A DNA stretch of 64,000 nt from Tenacibaculum sp. 1_MG-2023 (GTDB taxonomy: Bacteria; Bacteroidota; Bacteroidia; Flavobacteriales; Flavobacteriaceae), in the NCBI RefSeq assembly GCF_030547425.1, contig NZ_JAUORH010000002.1, forward strand, positions 124,001 to 188,000, written 5' to 3'. The translations under genes and the position numbers were made by a program. Shown one piece after another: positions 6,852 to 15,812 of the stretch; the stretch's first letter is position 1; each line of letters opens with the position of its first letter. The notes beneath the pieces are model-generated. The model had not been told where the DNA came from. It worked only from the letters and a program-made list of their open reading frames with translations, and searched no databases.

Positions 6852-7820
6852 ATGAGTTACTTAGAAACCACCAAAGATGTATATAAAGAAGCAGCCTTAA
6901 CCCCTGATGTTGGTTTATGCTGTACAACAAACCCAATTTGGGAGTTACCAGGGTTAAAAATCCCGAAAATCATGCAAGAAATGAACTACGGATGTGGTTC
7001 TACCGTGCATGCTCGCGATTTAACCAACAATCCTAAAATATTATACGTAGGTGTGGGTGGCGGAATGGAATTGCTACAATTCTCTTATTTCTCTCGTCAG
7101 AAAAACGGAGTGATAGGAATTGATGTGGTAGATGAAATGCTGGAAGCTTCTCAAAAGAATTTTTTGGAAGCAGAAGCTCAAAACCCTTGGTTTAAAAGTG
7201 AGTTTGTCGATTTACGCAAAGGTGATGCGTTACATTTGCCTGTAGAAGATAATTCGATTGATGTGGCTGCTCAAAACTGTTTATTCAACATTTTTAAAGC
7301 TGAAGAACTAAAAAAAGCCATTGCTGAAATGTACCGTATATTGAAGCCTCACGGACGTTTGGTAATGAGCGATCCTACCTGTGAGCAACCGATGAATGAA
7401 ACCTTACGCAACGATGAACGTTTGCGTGCCTTATGTTTAAGTGGTAGTTTACCGATTACAGAATACGTAAAAATGCTGACGGATGCTGGTTTTGGAACTA
7501 TTGAAATTAGAGCGCGTAAACCATACAGAATTTTAGATCCTAAGAATTATCCTACGGATGAATTGATTTATATCGAATCGATTGAAGTAGCAGCGATTAA
7601 AGATCCAATGCCTGCTGATGGTCCATGTGTATTTACAGGTAAAGCTGCCATTTATTTTGGAGATGAAGACTATTTTGATGATGGCGCAGGACACACCTTA
7701 TTAAAAAACCAACCGTTGGCTATTTGCGATAAAACAGCAGCCGCTTTAAAAGCGTTGGGAAGAGACGATATATTTTTCTCAGAATCTACCTATCATTACG
7801 ATGGTGGTGGGTGTTGTTAA
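6852..7820 (+). CDS. arsM: Arsenosugar biosynthesis arsenite methyltransferase ArsM
   Basis: The 322-residue SAM-dependent methyltransferase has motif I ILYVGVGGGMELLQF (about 63-77), an acidic motif II in VIGIDVVDEML, and cysteines able to hold As(III): Cys23-Cys24 (GLCCTT), Cys48 (NYGCGS), one in AAQNCLFN and a terminal GGGCC. ArsM enzymes methylate trivalent arsenic stepwise using SAM and thiols; the dimethyl product is the substrate for ArsS. The arsenosugar-type ArsM is longer than detoxification ArsM because of the C-terminal extension after about residue 215. It ends the cluster. Its leader consists of a 7-bp tandem repeat, so its translation may vary with repeat number. Confidence 0.94.
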   Translation: MSYLETTKDVYKEAALTPDVGLCCTTNPIWELPGLKIPKIMQEMNYGCGSTVHARDLTNNPKILYVGVGGGMELLQFSYFSRQKNGVIGIDVVDEMLEASQKNFLEAEAQNPWFKSEFVDLRKGDALHLPVEDNSIDVAAQNCLFNIFKAEELKKAIAEMYRILKPHGRLVMSDPTCEQPMNETLRNDERLRALCLSGSLPITEYVKMLTDAGFGTIEIRARKPYRILDPKNYPTDELIYIESIEVAAIKDPMPADGPCVFTGKAAIYFGDEDYFDDGAGHTLLKNQPLAICDKTAAALKALGRDDIFFSESTYHYDGGGCC

Positions 7821-7864
7821 TAACAAACGTTATTCCGAGGAAGAATAACAAAACAATCTTTAAA

Positions 7865-7893
7865 ATCGTCATTCCGAACAAAGTGAAGGAATC
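7865..7893 (+). repeat. Degenerate interspersed repeat after arsM
   Basis: TCGTCATTCCGAACAAAGTG followed by AAGGAATCT is of the GTCATTCCGA...GGAATCT type common in flavobacterial intergenic DNA. The rest of 7821-8055 shows no gene. Confidence 0.5.
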
Positions 7894-8055
7894 TTTTTGA
7901 GTGTTTACTCAATGATTTTTAGATTACTTCAAAATTAAAATTTTTCGTGATGACGATTTTTTCTTCATACTCCCTAGTAAATTTAGTTTGATTTTTAACC
8001 TTTAAAACAATAACTTCGCTATCGGACGATATCAATCATTGTGTACAAGCAAAAA

Positions 8056-8577
8056 ATGTCAAGAAATATAATTACGATATTAATACTGATTTTTACTATT
8101 CATTGTTCATCTCAAACTTTTAATTGGGATAAGGAAAGAAAACTGAAATGGGATGACTTTAAAGGACCAGTAAAAAATTGGGATGTAGCAGCCGTGAGTT
8201 ATTGTGGTATTTCCGTTAAAACCTTAAAAACAAAATTTTGGAATGGTAAATCAAAATATTTGGCTTATGCAGAGTTTGATTGTGACTCATCTTTTTACAA
8301 ACCTAAAAGAATTAATAAAAATGTCTTATCTCATGAGCAACTTCATTTTGACATTTCCGAGTTATATGCTCGAAAAATAAACCAAGTATTTGCTAAAAAG
8401 GGGTTTATTCAAGGAGAAGAAGCAAGTAAAATATATGATAGTATTAATTTGATATATTCAAAAAGACAATCTATGTATGAAAAAGAAACTGAATTTGGGA
8501 CAATAATTGACAAACAAGAAATTTGGAATCAAAGAATTTTCCAAGAATTAAAAGAACTCGAAAATTTCACAAATTAA
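8056..8577 (+). CDS. Predicted DUF922-like zinc-dependent protein, exported
   Basis: The 173-residue product begins MSRNIITILILIFTIHCSSQ, a signal peptide or lipoprotein signal with Cys at the boundary. The mature part has WDDFKGPV near its start and NVLSHEQLHFDISELYARKI, an HExxH zinc-protease-like motif. This pairing of a W-DF-G motif and HEQxHFD is typical of DUF922, a predicted secreted metalloprotease family; the substrate is unknown. A GTG at 8041 gives a five-residue longer version, but the ATG at 8056 places the signal peptide correctly. It stands alone between arsM and the penicillin-binding protein gene. Confidence 0.75.
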   Translation: MSRNIITILILIFTIHCSSQTFNWDKERKLKWDDFKGPVKNWDVAAVSYCGISVKTLKTKFWNGKSKYLAYAEFDCDSSFYKPKRINKNVLSHEQLHFDISELYARKINQVFAKKGFIQGEEASKIYDSINLIYSKRQSMYEKETEFGTIIDKQEIWNQRIFQELKELENFTN

Positions 8578-8801
8578 CCTATACACAACAAGAGAGTATA
8601 GTTTATTGTGGTTTAAATACTTTTTTGGAAAAAGCAATTGCTTAACAAAAGTTTCTGTTTTATTTATAAACTAGAACCAAAATACAACAACAAACCATAC
8701 CCCAACCGATAGCTAAACATTAGTTTTACTTCACAAAAGTTTAACGAACCTCATTTTTTAACCTTCACAATTTTACCAACTAGTTTTCGTTATTTTGTAC
8801 A

Positions 8802-10988
8802 ATGAAAACATTGAAAGAAATACAACTTCAACTTAGAGAAAATAAGAAATTAACTCTTTTGTTAAAATATGCTACAGGATTCATCCTGTTTGGAATTCTT
8901 TTAGTAGTACTATTATTCTCCTTAGTGTATTTTGAGGTGTTTGGTAAATTACCCAACAAAAAAGAGTTAACATCTGTTATTAATGAAGAAGCTTCTTTAA
9001 TCTATTCATCAGACGAGGTAATTATAGGTAAAATATTTGCTGAGAACAGAACTAATGTTCAACTAGAGCAAATTCCTAATCATTTAAAAGAAGCTTTAAT
9101 AGCTACAGAAGATAAACGATTCTATTCACACAACGGATACGATGGTCAAAGTTATGCCCGCGTTTTCTTTAGAAGTATTTTACTACAAGATGCCTCAGGT
9201 GGTGGCGGAAGTACTATTACACAACAGTTAATTAAAAACCTCTACGGAAGGCAATATCATGGTTTTTTAAGCATGCCTATCAATAAAATAAAGGAGCTTA
9301 TCATCGCTAGTAGAATGGAAAACCTATATAGCAAAGATGAAATATTGTTGTTGTATTTAAATTCAGTTCCTTTTGGAGAAAATAATTTTGGCGTAGAATC
9401 AGCCTCCAACCGATTTTTTAATAAATCTGTTAACGAATTAAACATTGAAGAATCAGCTGTATTAGTGGGGATGTTAAAAGCCAATACCTATTACAATCCG
9501 AGGTTGAACCCAGAAAACGCAAAAAAACGCCGTAATACAGTTCTTCAATTAATGAATAACGAAACGTATTTAAGTAATGAAACTACCGATAGCTTACAAA
9601 AACTACCTATTACACTCAACTATCATAACCTTGATATAAATACAACAGCCGGTTATTTTACCTATCAGGTAAAGAAAAAAGCTGCTGAGCTCATAAAAAA
9701 GAGCAATGAAGCTTCTAGCAGCAACTATAACTTAGAAACCGACGGATTAAAAATTCATACAACACTGAATTACGATATTCAAAAGATTGCAGAAAAATCT
9801 GCTAAGGAGCAGCTCATCGTCAAACAACAACAATTAGATAAAGAACTAGCTTCAAACAGACTAAAAAATAGATGGTTAAAAAAGCAACAATTCACAGAAA
9901 AAGATAAACAAAAGAGAACTATTCAACTATTTGATTGGGACAGTACAAGAACCATTACTGGTAATAAAATTGATAGCCTTTGGTATTATAATAAAATGTT
10001 AAATGCTTCTGTTTTGGTTACAAACCCGAAAAACGGAGCAGTAATCAGTTGGGTTGGCGGCAATAACTTTAACACACTTCCTTTTGATATGGTGTTATCG
10101 CACCGTCAAATAGCCTCAGCTTTTAAACCATTTTTGTATGCTACAGCGTTGGAAAATGGAATTTCTCCGTGTGATTATTTTGAAAACGAAGAAAAAACCT
10201 ATCCTGAATACGATAATTGGGAACCGAAAAATGCCGACCATAGCACTACTCCTGATAAAAAAGTTGCCATGTGGTATGCATTGATTAAATCCATGAATAT
10301 TCCTACTGTCAACCTTTATTTTAAACTAGAAAAAGAATGGCTAATCGATACTTGTGAAAAATTATTGTTCCCAGAAATTACCGACGACGCTCCTTCTATT
10401 GCTTTAGGAACGTTAGATTTATCCCTATTTGAAGCTACAAGAGCTTACGGTTCATTTGCTAATAATGGTGAAATGAACGACTTGTATATGATTAGCAAGA
10501 TTACCGATAAAGAAGGGAATATTATTTATGAAAGTAAAGAGCAAAAGGCAGAAAGAGTATTTAAAAAAGAAAGTACACAAACGTTAACGACTATTTTACA
10601 ACAAGCTGTTGAACAAGGAACAGGAGCTAAAATAAGAAACACCTACAAAATCAAAAGTCCGTTAGCTAGTAAAACAGGTACCGCACAAAACTACACCAAT
10701 GCTTGGTTTATGGCATACACACCAAATATTGTTCTCGGAACTTGGGTTGGAACCTCTAAAAACGACATACATTTTACTAGCGGAAATGGTTCTGGTTCTT
10801 CTTTAGCACTGCCTATTGTAGCCAACATTCTAAAAGAAATAGAAAATAATCCTGAATTAAGAAATAAATATTTAACCTCTTTTGATATTCCTGATGAAAT
10901 TTCTTCTTTAATCGATTGTCCTCCCTACAGAGAAAAAGGAATTAAAGGTTTTTTCAATAGGCTATTTGGGAAGAAAGAAAAGGAGTAA
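8802..10988 (+). CDS. Class A penicillin-binding protein (transglycosylase/transpeptidase, PBP1A type)
   Basis: The 728-residue protein has a membrane anchor at about 23-43. A GT51 transglycosylase domain follows, with catalytic Glu103 in ATEDKRFYSHNGYD and GGSTITQQLIKNLYGR (135-150). The transpeptidase domain has SxxK in RQIASAFKPF, SxN as SMN in IKSMNIPTV, and ASKTGTAQNY as the KTG box. It polymerises and cross-links peptidoglycan at the outer face of the inner membrane. The upstream 224 bp contain no other gene. Confidence 0.94.
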   Translation: MKTLKEIQLQLRENKKLTLLLKYATGFILFGILLVVLLFSLVYFEVFGKLPNKKELTSVINEEASLIYSSDEVIIGKIFAENRTNVQLEQIPNHLKEALIATEDKRFYSHNGYDGQSYARVFFRSILLQDASGGGGSTITQQLIKNLYGRQYHGFLSMPINKIKELIIASRMENLYSKDEILLLYLNSVPFGENNFGVESASNRFFNKSVNELNIEESAVLVGMLKANTYYNPRLNPENAKKRRNTVLQLMNNETYLSNETTDSLQKLPITLNYHNLDINTTAGYFTYQVKKKAAELIKKSNEASSSNYNLETDGLKIHTTLNYDIQKIAEKSAKEQLIVKQQQLDKELASNRLKNRWLKKQQFTEKDKQKRTIQLFDWDSTRTITGNKIDSLWYYNKMLNASVLVTNPKNGAVISWVGGNNFNTLPFDMVLSHRQIASAFKPFLYATALENGISPCDYFENEEKTYPEYDNWEPKNADHSTTPDKKVAMWYALIKSMNIPTVNLYFKLEKEWLIDTCEKLLFPEITDDAPSIALGTLDLSLFEATRAYGSFANNGEMNDLYMISKITDKEGNIIYESKEQKAERVFKKESTQTLTTILQQAVEQGTGAKIRNTYKIKSPLASKTGTAQNYTNAWFMAYTPNIVLGTWVGTSKNDIHFTSGNGSGSSLALPIVANILKEIENNPELRNKYLTSFDIPDEISSLIDCPPYREKGIKGFFNRLFGKKEKE

Positions 10989-11005
10989 TTTAATGTAAGA
11001 AATGC

Positions 11006-11104
11006 TGTCAGTTCAAGTATCGACCAAAGGAAGATGTATCAAGAACAAACTAATGACGTCTCGATACAATTCCGATACAATATCGGAATCACTCGACATG
11101 ACAT
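11006..11104. repeat. Interspersed repeat between the PBP gene and radA
   Basis: The roughly 100-bp element starts TGTCAGTTCAAGTATCG and ends AATCACTCGACATGACA, giving inverted ends, with an internal palindrome ATTCCGATA-CAATATCGGAAT. Its reverse complement resembles the repeat at 4559-4617. It fills the gap between two convergent genes. Confidence 0.6.
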
Positions 11105-11129
11105 TTTAACTATCTAACTCAAATTTAAA

Positions 11130-12491
11130 TTATGCAAACAAGGTTGCAAAAGCCTCTTCAATCTTACTTACTAAAATCAGCTTTATAGAATGATTTTTAC
11201 TGGTAATCTTATTGTATTTTGAAGTCACAAATGTTTTATACCCTAGTTTTTCCGCTTCGGTAATTCGTTGATCTATTTTAGAAACTGGACGAATTTCTCC
11301 TGCTAAACCAACTTCAGCTGCAAAACACACATCTGGATTGATGGCTAAATCTTGGTTTGATGATAAAATCGCTGCTACTACCGCTAAATCTATCGCAGGA
11401 TCGTCTACATGAATTCCTCCCGTTACATTTAAAAACACATCTTTAGCTCCTAATTTGAACCCCGCACGTTTTTCTAACACTGCCAAAATCATGTGCAAGC
11501 GCTTCAGGTTGTAACCCGTTGTAGTTCGTTGTGGCGTTCCGTAAACAGCTGTAGAAACCAAGGCTTGAATTTCGATCATCAACGGTCGAATTCCTTCTAA
11601 AGTTGACGCAATAGCAGTTCCACTTAAATCGGCATCTTTTTTAGAGATTAAAATTTCTGAAGGATTGGATACTTCTCTCAATCCATCTGATAACATTTCG
11701 TAGATTCCTAATTCAGCCGTAGAACCAAAACGGTTTTTTTGCGAGCGTAAAATTCGATAAGTATGATTTCGGTCTCCTTCAAATTGCAACACCACATCTA
11801 CCATGTGTTCTAAAATCTTTGGCCCCGCAATATGCCCTTCTTTATTAATATGCCCTATTAACAACACTGGAGTTGCTGTTTCTTTCGCAAATTTGATGAG
11901 TTCTGCGGATGTTTCTCGTATTTGTGATATACTTCCTGGTGAAGCTTCAATAGAATTGGTATGCAGAGTTTGGATAGAATCGATTACCAACACATCGGGC
12001 TGAACTTCTTCTATATCTTTAAATATCTGTTGGGTATTGGTTTCGGTAAGAATTAAACAGTTAGGATTTTTCCCTTCTACACGCTCAGCACGCATTTTAA
12101 TCTGCGACTGACTTTCTTCCCCAGAAACATACAACACTTTTTGCGGAATTTGTAAAGCAATTTGCAACAACAAGGTTGATTTACCAATTCCTGGTTCTCC
12201 ACCTAATAACACTACCGCTCCTTTCACCAATCCGCCACCCAAAACAGTGTCTAACTCTTGATTTTTAGTTCCAAAACGTTCTTCTGGATTGAGTTGAATA
12301 TCTTCAACTCGCAAAGGTTTTGCTACTCTTTTTTGCTTATTTTCAGGCGATTTCCAACTTCTTTTTTCTTCTTTTTGAATTACTTCTTCAACAATAGTAT
12401 TCCATTGTTTACACGAGCCACATTGTCCTACCCATTGTGCATGTTGCGCTCCACAGTTTTGACAGAAAAAAGTTGTTTTGGTTTTAGCCAT
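11130..12491 (-). CDS. radA: DNA repair protein RadA
   Basis: The 453-residue RecA-like ATPase helps process recombination intermediates. An N-terminal zinc finger (Cys10-x2-Cys13 and Cys24-x2-Cys27) is followed by a Walker A box GGEPGIGKST, a Walker B region in VLVIDSIQT, the RadA-specific KNRFGS motif, and a C-terminal Lon-like domain (GIHVDDPAIDLAVVAA). Length and order match the family exactly. It is the last gene of a minus-strand run with panC, panD and a flippase-like protein, separated from the latter by 159 bp. Confidence 0.97.
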   Translation of the reverse strand: MAKTKTTFFCQNCGAQHAQWVGQCGSCKQWNTIVEEVIQKEEKRSWKSPENKQKRVAKPLRVEDIQLNPEERFGTKNQELDTVLGGGLVKGAVVLLGGEPGIGKSTLLLQIALQIPQKVLYVSGEESQSQIKMRAERVEGKNPNCLILTETNTQQIFKDIEEVQPDVLVIDSIQTLHTNSIEASPGSISQIRETSAELIKFAKETATPVLLIGHINKEGHIAGPKILEHMVDVVLQFEGDRNHTYRILRSQKNRFGSTAELGIYEMLSDGLREVSNPSEILISKKDADLSGTAIASTLEGIRPLMIEIQALVSTAVYGTPQRTTTGYNLKRLHMILAVLEKRAGFKLGAKDVFLNVTGGIHVDDPAIDLAVVAAILSSNQDLAINPDVCFAAEVGLAGEIRPVSKIDQRITEAEKLGYKTFVTSKYNKITSKNHSIKLILVSKIEEAFATLFA

Positions 12492-12650
12492 TTTTTGAGT
12501 TTGAAAATTTCAAAGTTACAAGTTTCAAAGTTAAAAATACTTTGAATTTTTCTTTTTACTTAGTATGTACAGCGTTAGCAATTACAGTAATTGTTTGAGC
12601 TCTTTTTGTTCTTAAAACAAAAAAAGCGAGACCTAAAAGGAAACGCCCTA

Positions 12651-13604
12651 TTACTTTTTATTTCTATTATAAATAGGTAACAGTAAAAATGCCAATCCAC
12701 CAAACACAATAATCATAGCTGTTTGAGCAGTCCACATAATCCATCCAAAAGCGGTTGCAGGTTCTTCTGCAATTCCAAATAGTGCTAAAGCTCCAGCTAC
12801 TGCAATTGGATACAAACCGACACCTCCATTAGTTGCTGCAATACTAAATCCTCCAGCTATAAACCCAATTAAAACACCTCCTAATGGAACGTGTAATCCA
12901 TTAATTGCTGGAATCGTTGCCCAAAACATCAGTACATACATTACCCAAATAAATACCGTATGAAAAATGAACGCCCATTTATGTTGCATTTTCAAAATAC
13001 TAGTAACACCTTCGATTAACCCGACTACAAAATTTTTGATTTTTAGTCCGATCCCTGATTGTGCTCTCTTTACAAAACGTGTGAAAATTACAAATATCAA
13101 CACTAAACCTCCTAAAAGAATCCCAATTTTTATCGGATCAAAATTTTTAATCAGTAATTCATAAATAAAGTCAAATTGCACAAAAAGTGTGATTACTATA
13201 ATGCTAAGCATCATAATTAAATCTGCCATTCGTTCGGCAACAATAGTACCAAAACCTTTTTCAAACGGAATGTTTTCATAGTTAGTCATCACTGCTGCTC
13301 GAGATACCTCCCCTGCTCTTGGTACTGCATAATTTACTAAATATGCTACTAAAACTGCCATAGTACTATTACCAAAATCTGGTTTATAGCCCATTGGCTC
13401 CAATAAAAACTTCCAACGATAAGCACGAGATAGATGACTTAAAATTCCAAAGAACAGCCCTAGAGCTATCCATCCGTAATTAGCATCTTTAAAATATTGG
13501 ACTAAGGTTTCAATTGAAATTTTTGACAATGAATACCAAACTAAAAAACCTCCCAAGATGAGAGGTAATAGTATTTTTGTGATTTTTTTGACTGATAAAC
13601 TCAA
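12651..13604 (-). CDS. Lysylphosphatidylglycerol synthase/UPF0104-type membrane protein
   Basis: The 317-residue protein has about eight membrane segments, with HLSRAYRWKFLLEPMGY in the first loop and PRAGEVSRAAVMTNYENI, both typical of the flippase-like transmembrane domain shared with MprF and AglD. The soluble aminoacyltransferase domain of MprF is absent, so a lipid-translocating or lipid-linked transport role is more likely than lysyl transfer. The true substrate is unknown. It begins one base after the panD stop codon, so it is probably translated from the same mRNA as panD. Confidence 0.85.
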   Translation of the reverse strand: MSLSVKKITKILLPLILGGFLVWYSLSKISIETLVQYFKDANYGWIALGLFFGILSHLSRAYRWKFLLEPMGYKPDFGNSTMAVLVAYLVNYAVPRAGEVSRAAVMTNYENIPFEKGFGTIVAERMADLIMMLSIIVITLFVQFDFIYELLIKNFDPIKIGILLGGLVLIFVIFTRFVKRAQSGIGLKIKNFVVGLIEGVTSILKMQHKWAFIFHTVFIWVMYVLMFWATIPAINGLHVPLGGVLIGFIAGGFSIAATNGGVGLYPIAVAGALALFGIAEEPATAFGWIMWTAQTAMIIVFGGLAFLLLPIYNRNKK

Positions 13605-13605
13605 A

Positions 13606-13956
13606 CTATTCTAGCAAGTTGTTTTCTTCGTTAGGAAATACTAATTGTGGTTTAAACTTTTTAGCCTCTTCTAATTCCATAAAAGCATACACAATTAAAA
13701 TAAGTACATCTCCTTTTTGAACTCTACGCGCTGCAGCTCCATTTAATGTGATTTCCCCACTTTTTCTTGGACCTGGAATTGCATACGTTTCTAAACGTTC
13801 TCCGTTATTGTTATTCACAATTTGAACACGTTCTCCTTCAATAATCCCAGCAGCATCCATTAAATCTTCGTCAATGGTAATGCTTCCTATATAATTTAAA
13901 TCCGCATTAGTTACCTTAACACGGTGTATTTTAGATTTTACTACTTGTACTAACAT
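13606..13956 (-). CDS. panD: Aspartate 1-decarboxylase
   Basis: This 116-residue pyruvoyl enzyme makes beta-alanine from aspartate for pantothenate. The self-cleavage site Gly24-Ser25 lies in NYIGSITID, with Lys9 and Arg12 in KIHRVKV and the [12 protein letters not shown] segment following. Cleavage at Ser25 gives the pyruvoyl group of the alpha chain. It sits 92 bp downstream of panC, whose enzyme joins beta-alanine to pantoate, and directly before a flippase-like membrane gene. Confidence 0.97.
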   Translation of the reverse strand: MLVQVVKSKIHRVKVTNADLNYIGSITIDEDLMDAAGIIEGERVQIVNNNNGERLETYAIPGPRKSGEITLNGAAARRVQKGDVLILIVYAFMELEEAKKFKPQLVFPNEENNLLE

Positions 13957-14048
13957 GCTGCAAAAATAGTTGTTTTTTAATGAATACTAAGTTGTTTTTA
14001 GATGATTTTAACATTACTACAAACCTTACACTTAACACTAAAAAGCAA

Positions 14049-14900
14049 TTAATTATTCTTTAAACGAATATTATCTATTAAGCGAATGTCTCCAGCAAAA
14101 ACAGCAATAAAAGCACGATGTTTTTTATTTCCTTTAACCTCTGTTACTGTTTGTAGTGTTTTTTCTTCTGCAATGGTAAAATACTCCAACTCCAATAATG
14201 GATGTTTTTTGAACTGTTTTTCAACCCATTTAGTTAACTCCTCTGGATTTTTTACACCAAATTTCTTTTTTGCTTTTTTTAACGTTTTATAAATAAAAGG
14301 AGCTGCTTCTCTATACTTTTTGCTTAAGCGAGTATTTCGAGAACTCATTGCCAATCCATCTTCCTCTCTAAAAATAGGTCTTCCTTTAATTTTTACTGGG
14401 AGTTTGTATTTCTCAACTAACTTCTTAATGATTTGCAATTGCTGAAAGTCCTTTTTTCCAAAATAAGCGGTATCTGGCTCAATAATTTCAAAAAAAGCTT
14501 TTACAATTGTTCCAACTCCATCAAAATGACCATCTCTGAACTTTCCTTCCATTTGGTGTTCTAACCCATCAAAATTGAAGTTTTCAGAAGCTACCTTTTC
14601 AGCATAAATTTCTTCTACTGTAGGAAAAAATAACACGTCACAATTAACAGACTCTAACAACGCTACATCACTCTCGTATGTCTTGGGATATTTATCTAAA
14701 TCTTCTTTATTATCAAACTGTGTAGGGTTTACAAAAATGCTAACTACAGCAATATCATTCTTTTTTTTCGCCCTTTTAATAAGCGATAAATGCCCTTGGT
14801 GTAGAGCTCCCATAGTTGGGACAAATCCGATAGATTTTTTATCCATTTTTAGAGCGGATAAAAACTCTTTTATTTCGGATTTTCTTGTGAAAATTTTCAT
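14049..14900 (-). CDS. panC: Pantothenate synthetase
   Basis: This enzyme condenses pantoate with beta-alanine using ATP. The nucleotide-binding signature MGALHQGHLSLI contains HxGH, and FGKKDFQQLQIIKK and GLAMSSRNTRL are the other conserved blocks. I place the start at ATG 14900 (MKIFTRKSEI, 283 residues). An upstream ATG at 14921 would lie inside the -7 element TAATTTTG (14923-14930) and its expected start site. It leads panC-panD and is transcribed divergently from the glycogen-synthase-like gene. Confidence 0.96.
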   Translation of the reverse strand: MKIFTRKSEIKEFLSALKMDKKSIGFVPTMGALHQGHLSLIKRAKKKNDIAVVSIFVNPTQFDNKEDLDKYPKTYESDVALLESVNCDVLFFPTVEEIYAEKVASENFNFDGLEHQMEGKFRDGHFDGVGTIVKAFFEIIEPDTAYFGKKDFQQLQIIKKLVEKYKLPVKIKGRPIFREEDGLAMSSRNTRLSKKYREAAPFIYKTLKKAKKKFGVKNPEELTKWVEKQFKKHPLLELEYFTIAEEKTLQTVTEVKGNKKHRAFIAVFAGDIRLIDNIRLKNN

Positions 14901-14922
14901 TGTTATTTTATTGAAATGCATG

Positions 14923-14930
14923 CAAAATTA
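14923..14930 (-). promoter_or_regulatory. Candidate -7 element for panC
   Basis: The minus strand reads TAATTTTG, an exact TAnnTTTG match 23 bp upstream of the chosen panC start. It decides between two possible ATG codons. Confidence 0.5.
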
Positions 14931-14962
14931 GCAATTTAACACGATTTTTGCATTAAATTTCG

Positions 14963-14970
14963 TATTTTTG
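14963..14970 (+). promoter_or_regulatory. Candidate -7 element for the glycogen-synthase-like gene
   Basis: TATTTTTG matches TAnnTTTG and ends 26 bp before the ATG at 14997. No clear -33 element is seen. Confidence 0.45.
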
Positions 14971-14996
14971 CACATTCAATAAAAGAGACCGATTTA

Positions 14997-15812
14997 ATGA
15001 AGGATAAGAGAGTTTTATATGTTTCATCAGAGGTAACACCATATTTACCAGAAACAGAATTATCGTCTACCGCATTTAACGTTGCTAAAAATGCACATTC
15101 TAAAGGAATTCAAACCCGTATATTCATGCCTCGATTTGGGGTAATTAATGAGCGAAGGCATCAATTACATGAAGTTATTCGCCTATCAGGTATGAACTTA
15201 ATTATTAATGACATGGATATGCCTTTAATAATTAAAGTTGCTTCTATACCTAAAGAAAGGATGCAAGTATATTTTATTGATAATGACGAATACTTTAAAC
15301 GTAAAGCTGTGTATTCTGACGAAGATGACAAACTATTCGATGATAACGATGAGCGTATGATTTTCTTCGCCAAAGGTGTTATTGAAACTGTTAAAAAGTT
15401 AAACTGGGCTCCAGACATTATTCATGTTCACGGATGGATGGCTTCATTACTCCCATTATATTTAAGAGAATTTTATAAAGAAGAACCATTGTTTGCTGAA
15501 AGCAAGATTGTAACTTCGCTTTACAATAGCGATATTGAAGATTTGAATAAGGAGTTAGCTAACAAAGTTCGCTTTGATAAGATTGAAGACTCTAAAGTAA
15601 CTACAATTGAAACACCAAGTCATATTAATATTTTAAAAAGCGCTATTGAAAATTCAGATGCTATTATAAAAGGTAGCGAGGTTTTGCCTGAAGAAATTGA
15701 AACTTTCATTGAGCAAAGCAATGTAAAAGTATTAGACTTTCAATCAGAGGAAACTTTAACTGAAGCATATTTAGAATTTTATAAAGGAAACGTTTTAGAA
15801 TTAAGCGAATAA
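14997..15812 (+). CDS. Short glycogen/starch synthase-like protein (N-terminal GT5 domain only)
   Basis: The 271-residue protein follows the N-terminal half of glycogen synthase: VLYVSSEVTPYLPETELS at the start, IFMPRFGVINERRH, and PDIIHVHGWMASLLPLYLR in the middle. A complete GT5 enzyme is near 480 residues; the C-terminal nucleotide-sugar domain is missing, and the KTGGL loop is replaced by ETELSST. Catalysis is therefore doubtful, and a regulatory or binding role is possible. The stop overlaps the ATG of the DUF4270 gene (TAATG), and glmS follows, so the three probably form one operon. Confidence 0.8.
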   Translation: MKDKRVLYVSSEVTPYLPETELSSTAFNVAKNAHSKGIQTRIFMPRFGVINERRHQLHEVIRLSGMNLIINDMDMPLIIKVASIPKERMQVYFIDNDEYFKRKAVYSDEDDKLFDDNDERMIFFAKGVIETVKKLNWAPDIIHVHGWMASLLPLYLREFYKEEPLFAESKIVTSLYNSDIEDLNKELANKVRFDKIEDSKVTTIETPSHINILKSAIENSDAIIKGSEVLPEEIETFIEQSNVKVLDFQSEETLTEAYLEFYKGNVLELSE

